From Gambelia wislizenii (lineage: Eukaryota; Chordata; Lepidosauria; Squamata; Crotaphytidae), in the NCBI GenBank assembly GCA_030847615.1, contig JAUMIR010000004.1, forward strand, positions 232,542,501-232,606,500: 64,000 nucleotides of DNA. Direction: 5' to 3'. Below, piece after piece: positions 56,547-64,000 of this stretch (within the stretch, counting starts at the first letter, position 1; each line of letters begins with the position of its first letter). Made by a program: the position numbers and the translations under genes. Below the pieces are notes generated by a model, which saw only the letters and a program-made list of their open reading frames with translations, did no database searches and was not told where the DNA came from.

Positions 56547-56559
56547 AAAGTCTATTTTA

Positions 56560-57540
56560 GAGCTAGGAAAAATGCTTTGGGGGCTAAATTTCCTAGGGGG
56601 GATTCTCAAAGTTGTAACTCAAAAGGGTAACTTTTTCAAACTCTGGCCTTCTTCTTGGCACACCATCATTTCATCTCAGGCTAGTCCTGAAATGTGAATG
56701 CAACGCACACTGGGTTTCTTCAGTTTCTCCTCCAGTAAGTGCAGCTCTTCACGCTATCTTGGAAAATCACTTCCAACACTCTGCCAAACTGGGCAAGAGC
56801 ATCTTGTTTGGCAATGCAGAATGGGATTGCTTCTGGAAAGACAGGGTTTATAAATTCAGTGCTCCTCATGCAGCTCAACTCTGTTGGAAGACATCCAGAA
56901 GGGCTGTCTTTGAAACAGCAAAGAATATCATAGAAGGATAAAGAATGTAAAGGATTTCTTCAAACCATATAGCCAAGCTCCTCATCAAGATCAAATTAAT
57001 ATTTGCCTTCAGTTTCCTAATGTGAAAAGCCTCCTCTATCGCATCTCTGAATGTTCACATTAGAAGATATAGATTGACCCTAATGAAGAGCTGTGCTTTA
57101 AACACATTTGGATTAGGGCTACTGACAGACTTGCAGTCAGATTTTTCGGAGTATATGGTGGGAGGAAATCTTTCTTTCTCAAAATGATCTGTCAATTAGC
57201 TTCTCTTCCTTTTGTTTTTTCCCCTTTCCCATCTCAGCATCACTATTTCCTCCTTCCTGCCACTTGATCTCACTCTGCATTGTTTTTATGTAGTTTTCAT
57301 GCTTACTTTTGCTTTCCCCCTTTTTTCTCCACTTTTTTTACTGTGTTTTGTCCTTCTGTTTCTCCAAACCAGTAAGAAAGTGCACAAGGTGGTTGCCTAG
57401 CAATAGTCCAGCAAATGCCAAAACATCTCCCTCTCCTCAAGAGAAATGGGGAAGGGGGCTCATAGGGCAGGCATGCAGAAACAGAAAGAGAGGTAAGGAG
57501 GTGATATAAGGTGGACAGACAATGGATCTGTCTTAACGGT
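56560..57540. other. Intergenic sequence
   Basis: 56740-56940 has two overlapping short frames (WKITSNTLPNWARA and FGNAEWDCFWKD regions) without a recognised domain; a decayed retroposed coding fragment is possible but unsupported. Confidence 0.3.
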
Positions 57541-57543
57541 GAA

Positions 57544-57545
<2 letters not shown>

Positions 57546-57577
<32 letters not shown>
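57546..57577. repeat. (AT)n microsatellite
   Basis: About 15 AT units directly before the Helitron-like element, as in the other copy. Confidence 0.85.
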
Positions 57578-57578
<1 letters not shown>

Positions 57579-57579
<1 letters not shown>

Positions 57580-58097
57580 TTTGGGGTATGTTGCCTTTCC
57601 AAGTGTGCTGACTAGCTGCTCAGGAAACACACCCAACCAATCACCACCCACATGGAAAATTCCCTCTCTACCTCACAATCCACTCCTGCCACTCAATCTG
57701 TGGCCGAGATAGGGATCCAGACAGCCAACCAGCAGCAGTGGTGGCAGGACACTGCTGCCGCCACTGCAACAGGACCCAGACAGTCAACTGGCAGCGGTGG
57801 CAGGATGCCACTGCTGCCGCTGCAATGGGATCCAGACAATCAACTGGTGGCAGTGGCGGTATGCCGCTGCTGCCGCTGTAACAGGACCCAGACATCAACT
57901 GGCAGCAGCGGTGGCCACAGCAGCAGCAGGGCAACAGAGTGAGTCACCCTCAGCAATTCTGGGGAAAGTGTGGAACACTGAGAAGGGAGAGGAGGAATTT
58001 TAAAACCCACTGGCCTGCTTTACAGGGTTGTTGTGAGTTCTACCAGGAGTTTTGGGGGGAGTTTTTAAATGGCATATGTTACGCTGCGTACAGCTAG
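57579..58097 (+). mobile_element. Helitron-like non-autonomous element, copy 2, with VNTR
   Basis: Collinear with 31655-32091. The VNTR at 57712-57920 has about four units of 55-59 bp, each with ATCCAGACAGCCAACC-like start and TGCCGCTGCTGCCGCTG-type GC-rich part. The 3' end is TTACGCTGCGTACAGCTAG, then T. A small stem TACG/CGTA lies immediately before CTAG. No Rep/helicase. Confidence 0.58.
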
Positions 58098-58111
58098 TAT
58101 TCATAGAATCT

Positions 58112-58694
58112 GGTTAGAAACCTACCTGTCCTAATGGGATCCCACATAATTCCATCATATTTGGAAGGAGGGGGTCCAAATCCACCATAAACTCTGGGGG
58201 CTTTCCCTGAAGCTTTTGAAAAACACCATAGAGAATGCATCTAGTCAATCATTAAACCAGGCAACCGCATTTATCTGCATAGACCAAAAAAAGCAGAAGT
58301 AGAAAGCTGATTGGTCAGACAGGAGCAGGGGGTGGGGCTTTCTAAGAAGGCCAGAGCCCTGGAACTGCCATCTTGGATTTTCATCTTAGCGATCGTGTGC
58401 TGAGGTGATGACACAGCCTTTTAAAAAATGTATTTCGCCAGAATATTGCACTATCGTACATCCGCACCTTCAATATGCCTTTAAAAAAACCACTGTTCAG
58501 TGGCGGTGACTCGCGAAAATAAAAACACGAGTTGCACCTGCTATTTTGAATCGCAGGCATGCCCATTGGGACAGCAAAAACAGATAGCCAAAAGACTGCA
58601 AGTTTGCTAAACCACCGTTAAGACAGGTTGATCCTGCTTCAAATATGCATGAGTACTCATGAATCCACATTTCCCCCCTCATATAGACAGGCCC
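58112..58694. mobile_element. TIR element, GGGCTTGTCTAGACA family, decayed
   Basis: Right end CCTCATATAGACAGGCCC. The left end GGTTAGAAACCTACCTG is degraded. The middle AGTAGAAAGCTGATTGGTCA GACAGG and TGCCATCTTGGATTTTCA match 1623-2217 and 40427-41650. Target duplication not found. Confidence 0.55.
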
Positions 58695-58699
58695 AATGA

Positions 58700-59820
58700 C
58701 ATTTTACCCAACGTGTGTACCCGGTTCTGCCAGATATGTATAAAAACATTATTATGAACATAAGAAAACATCCAGGAAGAAGAAATGAATCCTGATAAAA
58801 ATCACTGAGGTTATTTTTAAAAACACAGTATTCAACCTGTTTAGTTTCCTGGGCCAGCTTGTGCATAAAAACCTACACAAGATAGACCACACCAGCTAAT
58901 GGAACAGTATTTATTGGTTCACCAAATAATTTATTAGGCTTGGACACTTCAAATGAGAACACATTAAAGAATGATGTCAGCACTCTAAATGTATACTGCC
59001 TGCCATGTTGTTGAATTAACTAAGGTTGGATGGACTGAATGAACCGAATTGCATTCAAGAATTATATAATGGATGCAGAGAAATTAATGTATTTCCATTT
59101 TTACCTTTGAACAGTTTGATAGGCCATCACAATACACAGAAAAGTTATATCCAAAAGAAGGAAACAAAAGCATCCAGATGATATGTTGCCTTCATGATGG
59201 CTATTTACTGTCACAAAAATAACAACACCCTGAATGTGTTTTCTCAGTTTACTGGAGAAAATACATTTTGAAGGTAAAACCTGAAATGATTAAGATGATC
59301 ACCTCAAGCTTAGTTTTATCTGAATGTCTACACAAGATCATTTTGCTTGGTGGAAGTTATTATCTTGTTTGTCCGAAATACCACATTCAAAACACACGAT
59401 ATAGAAATACAAGGTGTTTCCAACACTGAGACGCCTAGACCAAGGCGGTGGCCTTCCAGATGTGGTTGGCCAATTTCTCATGAGCATTAGCATAACTGAT
59501 AGACAGCGAGAAATGGTGGGAACAGTAGTTTATAAACATATGGCTGGCCAAAGATTCTCCACTTCTGCCATACTGCTTTTAATACCATAATTAGAAGTAA
59601 TCAACTAAATCTCACCTCTTGCTTTCTGCTATTGTCTGTTTCCTCTATCTTCTTCAAAGGAATATAGACTTGGGGTGGGAGATTCAATGGATATGAACAA
59701 AGCAAGGTAAACACAAGACCAACACATTTCAACACGTGTTTTAATTAATTTAAATTAAATATATAATGACTATTCAGCTGTGGTTACCAGCTCAGCATAT
59801 AAAAAACCTAAGGTGATACC
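58700..59820. other. Low-copy intergenic sequence
   Basis: Nothing recognised apart from a fold-back MITE word near 59445-59540 (CCTTCCAGATGTGGTTGGCC). Confidence 0.4.
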
Positions 59821-59823
59821 TAA

Positions 59824-60380
59824 GGGCTTGTCCAGACCTGCCAGAATATGCTGGCTTCCCACCGGCATATTCTAGCCCTGGATCAGGCCTGTCCTCCCCC
59901 ACCCCCACATTACATACACAAATCGGGCAGGAGTACGCTGGCCCATATCTGCAGCCACTGCCACCGCTGATGTCTCTCTGAAGCCAGGAAGGAGGCCCTC
60001 AGCATGTGGTCACATGCAGGCTGGTTCCATGCAGGCAACCTTAATCACATTCTGAGGGTCTCCTTCCTGGCTTCAGAGAGACATTGGTAGTGGCAGCGGC
60101 AGCAGCTGCAAATACAGGCCAGCATGCAGGTATGGATGCCGTCCCCCTGCCGAAATCAACTGTTTTAGTTCCGTGAGAGATTGGAGGCAGCAGTGCCATA
60201 TTTGGCCATTTTTTATTCACAGAAGTTGCCCGTGAAAAAAAAAAGGCCAAATATGGTGCGGCTGCCTCCAATCTCTCACAGTACTGAAACAGTGTTGTAT
60301 GAAACGAGCCCCCTGCCGCACAGCAGCATCGCGAGTGTTACGAGCCTTCTGGTGCGGTAAATCAATGTCTGAAAAAGTTC
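59824..60380. mobile_element. TIR element built of successive hairpins, 557 bp
   Basis: Left end GGGCTTGTCCAGACCTGCC, right end GTCTGAAAAAGTTC, with TAA on both sides (59821-59823 and 60381-60383). Hairpin 1, 59843-59873 (AGAATATGC / GCATATTCT). Hairpin 2, about 59933-60125, with arms of roughly 65-70 bp containing TGTCTCTCTGAAGCCAGGAA and its inverse. Hairpin 3, 60172-60283, with arms of about 45 bp containing GAGAGATTGGAGGCAGC and its inverse. No coding capacity. Confidence 0.85.
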
Positions 60381-60383
60381 TAA

Positions 60384-60705
60384 GACTCTGGTTAGATGTT
60401 CAATGCATAATAGAATAACCTACAGGCTGCATGAGCAGCAGAGCATGTCACTGTGATTTGATTGCACACTAGCTATCTCCCAATGAGCAATCATTGCAGA
60501 GAGCTGCTATTGTATTATCAGTTTCAGTATTGTGTCAAGAGAGGTACTGCTGAAGCACTGTTCCTGACTCAAGAAGCACATTCTGTACTATGCTCCTTTC
60601 TCTCACTTTGTTGTATGTGTGTCTTATACAGACAAACCTTATTAGCAAGGCTTGAGTTAGATATTGAAACTCTATACTGTTTAAAACAGGATGGAAATCA
60701 TATGG
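60384..60705. other. Intergenic sequence, nothing recognised
   Basis: No gene or repeat signal seen. Confidence 0.4.
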
Positions 60706-60711
60706 CCCTTC

Positions 60712-60809
60712 AGATGTTGTTGCACTGCAACTCCCAGCAGCCTGAGCCAGCATAGCCAATGGTGAGGCATATTGGGAGCTCCAGTCCAATAACATCTGGA
60801 GGACCACAT
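60712..60809. repeat. Small palindromic repeat (ATGGCCCTTCAGATGTTG type)
   Basis: Left arm ATGGCCCTTCAGATGTTGTT, then GCAACTCCCAGCAGCC; right arm TTGGGAGCTCCAGTCCAATA then ACATCTGGAGGACCACAT. Such fold-back repeats are widespread in amniotes and are thought to be hAT-derived. Confidence 0.65.
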
Positions 60810-61132
60810 GATTCCTATACCAGTTTAAAAGATTCATCAAAGACCACCTTAGAAAGTATATGTAATCACACTCAGATATCCAGATAAAACCAATTCAAGC
60901 TTGCAGTTTAAATGGGAAACGATAATGAAGAATAAGCAAGAATAACAGAGAGAGACAAAATAGACATGATGATGTCTTTATTAGGCCAACTCAAATGAGT
61001 TCTGCAAAGGGGTCTTGTAGTTCCCTTGAGACTAACTGAGAGAAAGAATTTGGTAGCACGTGCTTTTGTCGACTTAAGGCTATGAAAGCTTATGCTACCA
61101 AGTTCTTTCTCTGTTAGGACTTTATAAAGTTA

Positions 61133-61694
61133 GGACTTTATCACATCAGCCTTCTGTCTCTCTGCAATAGCACGAGTTCAGGGAATAGAAACATACCAGT
61201 TTGGGAATGTTCCTTAGCATAACCCTCTTGAATAGTGCAATTGCACTGCTTCAGTGGTCTATAGGTGCACAATCTGTCTTCCGCACCAGCACCATAACTC
61301 TGCCTTTTTGACTTATGCCCTACCCAGCTTGCCTTTCGGTATTTTTTTTCCTTTTTCTTTTTGCTGTAATTTTGCAATTACAGCAATACGATGGGAAAAC
61401 ATAAAAAAAGAAAAGAAATAAAAATAAAAGGAAAAAGAGCCTGCTTTGAGGGGGGAGAATCATGCCCATTGACTGCATGCAGCAGAAGGGACCTATCACA
61501 CAAAAGGCTGTAATGGAAAGGTAGTGAGATTGAGAGCCATTGAGGGGTTTCTCCCATTAATGAAAAGACGCACTTCAACAATGAGTTGAATACAACTGTC
61601 AAAAGGACAGAGATGATATCATGTGATAAGGTATGACCATAGATGTTATTATACAGCTGCAATTGCGCTGTACAAGCCTCGTTTGATAAAGTCC
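61133..61694. mobile_element. TIR element, GGACTTTATCACATC, 562 bp
   Basis: Left end GGACTTTATCACATCAGCC, right end CCTCGTTTGATAAAGTCC. It splits an interspersed repeat whose halves are at about 60980-61116 (GTAGCACGTGCTTTTG, TTCTTTCTCTGTTAG) and 61697-61760 (GTCTCAAAAGTGCTACAAGA). Three-base flanks TTA and TGT do not match. The first 17 bp are nearly duplicated just upstream (61114-61130). Confidence 0.6.
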
Positions 61695-61764
61695 TGTGTC
61701 TCAAAAGTGCTACAAGATCCCTTTGCATACTGATCCAGACTAACATAGCCATGTCTTTGAATTC

Positions 61765-62515
61765 AAATGAGTTCTGTGTGCCCTCAAGATACGTACCCTG
61801 CAACAAGCATAGATGGCACCAGAGAGGGAGCAAGTGCATCCCCACCCAACAAGATATTTATTCCCCCATTGTTGAACTCCTACAGTTACTTGAAGGGAAG
61901 GTATTCTCTCAGGCAAACTATAATGGATCCATAAACTGGAAGTTGAAATAAGGCTGTTGTCCTAAATAGGGTTACTTGCAAGTTAACTCCATAAAAATGA
62001 AAAAGGCTTAGCACTCAAACAATAGTGTGAAGTAGACCATAATTTTTCATTCAGAAACCCATACAGCCATTTTATCCCTTCTGTTCCATCTCTTTCTCTC
62101 TCTGTTGTGCTGGTGATGCCTACGTGTTTAGATATTCTCCTTCGCCTCCTCCTCCCCTTTAAATCTAGAAAGATAACAAGGCATTTGAATTCTCTGACAA
62201 GTGTTAAAATCACAGCAAATAACTAGGAAACTGCAGAATAAATGAATGTAATGGACAGCTACTTGAAGATATCTGTGTGGAGGAAATTAATGATGGAGTC
62301 AAGTGACCTGGTGATAATTCCAGTTGCTGATGGAATTTAGGCTCATGATCACAGACAACCACAGCTTATCTTTGGTTTATGGGAATTAGGGGAGTACCTA
62401 ATGGCCCTAAACCTTTCCTCTGATTACAGACACTTTGATGTAGCATGATGAACAGCAGAATCAACTTGTTTCAGGGAGAACAGATACCAAACACTGAGAT
62501 AACTTGCAATAGTTC
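61765..62515. other. Intergenic sequence, nothing recognised
   Basis: A CTCTTTCTCTCTCTG tract near 62088 is the only low-complexity feature. Confidence 0.4.
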
Positions 62516-62519
62516 CCTC

Positions 62520-62578
62520 TATGTGTGTGTGTGCACATGTGTGTGCACGTGTGTGCACGTGTGTGTGTGTGTGTGTGC
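62520..62578. repeat. (GT)n / GTGTGCAC microsatellite
   Basis: TGTGTG tract with periodic GCAC interruptions, at the 3' tail of a minus-strand SINE. Confidence 0.8.
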
Positions 62579-62708
62579 CAGCGCCTTCTACTCACCTGTC
62601 GACTTATGGTGACCCCATTAATTTCATAGGGTTTTCTTAGGCAAGGAATACTCAGATGTGGTTTTGCAGTTCCTCCCTCTGAAATATAGTTTAAGAGTAC
62701 CTGGTTTC
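62579..62708 (-). mobile_element. 5S SINE, 5'-truncated
   Basis: Minus strand starts in the 5S end (AACCAGGTACTCTTAAAC), then TATATTTCAGAGGGAGGAAC, CCTTGCCTAAGAAAACCCTA and GGTCACCATAAGTCGACAGG. Tail is the (GT)n tract on the plus strand. Same family as 10579 and 36363. Confidence 0.8.
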
Positions 62709-62714
62709 CTGTGA

Positions 62715-64000
62715 GATACTTTCTATTGAGGAATTTACAAAGAACTAGATCTACAATCTTGGCATTCTACCACATTACCTGTACAATTGTAAACTATTCC
62801 CAGATTTCAACCACTTAACATTAACAGTTTTCCCCTTCTACAATCAAAACAACAGGACCAAAAAACCCAACCCAAACTAGATACACCTCCCAACAAGTTT
62901 ATTGATTAATTTTTTTGGTACGGGGTAGTTCTTTATTCAAGTTAATGTAACATATTGGGATGTCTCATGTCATTTATCATTTATGAGACAAATGTCTCAT
63001 GTCAGTTATCAGAAAATTGTGATGCAGCAAAGTAGAAATGAAGTACTTTCCTTGTCAATAGGTTGATACTGTTTGTGCAGAAATGGAAATTGCTTCCTTT
63101 GGTGAGACATTACAGTTACCAGTAACTGGAATTTTGAAACACTTCAAAATACAAAAGTGTACATTTTGTCTGGTATCCTATCCATGATGTGCAATGGAAT
63201 AAATCCAATCTAAATAATTACAACTCACTTTTTTCACTGTTGCATAGATCAGAATTCTGTTCTGACCATGCAACAACCACATCCCAACCCACCATGCAGC
63301 CCTATCAACATGGCAATTTCCAGGTTATCAGAGGGTGAGGGCATCATTGGTAATGTGCCCAGCTATTTAACTTTAGCTAGATGTGCTGCAAGGATGTCAT
63401 CTTCAGGGATATCCTGATGACCCCCTGCCCCTCTGCCCCGCCTCTGCTAGTTTCTGTCACAGTGCATCCAGCTAAAGGAAAATAGCTGGATACATCATCT
63501 CAGATCCCCTCTCTTTCCAACAATCTGCAAATGACCATGCTAGAAGGGTGGCATGGCTCACAAGGTGGGTTTGTAAGGGGACACAGCTACAAAAGCATGT
63601 ATGCCTCATGATTCAGGGTCTCAGCCTTTATTTGATCTGATTTTATTTTACTTTTATTCCAAATTGTGTTTTCTAGCTTTCTGTGTTGAAAAGACAAATT
63701 AAAACAGGTTAAAATTATGTAAATTGCGCTTGAAATGATGTAAAACCATGTATATGTGAGAGTAAATCTAATTTAGCCCTAAAAAAAATTCATGCACACC
63801 CATGTTTTCACCTGATGCTGGAATGACATCAATGTTGTCACCAATTCTATAACTGCAGTATACCCTGCAATACATTGGAATTCTCACTGAGGTCAGAGAA
63901 TATCCCACAATTCAAACAGTGTTTGTGTTTTCAGGCTAGTAAAAAACATTTATGAAATATTTTTAAACGTCAGTCAAGTATATGTATAGGACTGAGCTGT
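62715..64000. other. Low-copy intergenic sequence to the window end
   Basis: A local duplication of ATGTCTCATGTCATTTATC / AATGTCTCATGTCAGTTATC lies at 62958-63010. No gene, RNA or element recognised. Confidence 0.4.

Larger units (their letters stand above)
55239..56552. mobile_element. TIR element, GGACTTTATCAGA family, with two separate insertions
   Basis: Left end GGACTTTATCAGATACACTA. The right end GATAAAGTC is split by the nested element. Internal hairpin at about 55415-55470: CACATAAACGTGAAAG pairs with CTTTCGTGTTTATGTG. Shared blocks: GTGAGATTGTGACATCCAGG and CACTTTTTATGACCCTCC. Insertions are the PLE fragment at 55265-55384 and the TIR element at 55943-56546. The own 3-bp duplication is not clear. 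Confidence 0.8.

Noticed and set aside
56739..56941. A retroposed gene fragment
   Set aside because: Two short overlapping frames looked protein-like, but no family is recognisable and both lack support from composition or neighbours.

Overview
This window looks like nuclear, intergenic DNA of a squamate reptile, most likely a lizard. I found no host protein-coding gene that I can support: no run of plausible exons, and no rRNA or tRNA gene that is not part of a SINE. What the window holds is a dense collection of transposable-element copies, many inserted into one another. The mix fits squamates: CR1, L2, L1 and BovB-like LINE ends, Penelope-like elements (PLE), 5S-rRNA-derived and tRNA-derived SINEs, hAT and Tigger-like DNA transposons, Helitron-like elements, and many short non-autonomous terminal-inverted-repeat (TIR) elements. 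Species assignment is inference.

Layout: 0-9 kb holds a TIR element cut by the window edge, a 595-bp TIR element, the first two 3' copies of a LINE with a C-terminal C2HC zinc finger (called ZnF-LINE here), a PLE GIY-YIG relic, a Tigger-like element and an L2 tail. 9-16 kb holds an L1 3' end, a 5S SINE split by a TIR element, a ZnF-LINE copy split by a 1.86-kb hAT element with a GC-rich minisatellite, two opposed PLE 3' ends and a 501-bp TIR element. 18.9-23.5 kb is a PLE interrupted by an L2 with most of its reverse transcriptase, bordered by a minisatellite. 25-33.3 kb has two TIR elements, an inverted-repeat element, a Helitron-like element with a VNTR, and a hAT element carrying a nested Tigger-like element. 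35-49 kb has SINEs, CR1 tails, three ZnF-LINE copies and four large TIR elements, one nested in another. 49.4 kb is a 331-bp almost perfect palindrome. 50-61.7 kb has more TIR elements, one with two separate insertions, a second Helitron-like copy and an element made of successive hairpins.

The most unusual signal is a set of related non-autonomous TIR elements of about 200-620 bp. They start with GG, share a TIR core resembling GGRNTTTATCAGAC or GGGCTTGTCTAGAC, carry strong internal or subterminal hairpins, and in most copies are flanked by a 3-bp target duplication (TTA, TAA, TGA, ACA, TTT, ATG, ATT, AAA). Several junctions are confirmed by comparing an interrupted copy with an uninterrupted relative. 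I see no transposase for them here. Stretches not listed are low-copy intergenic DNA in which I see nothing definite.
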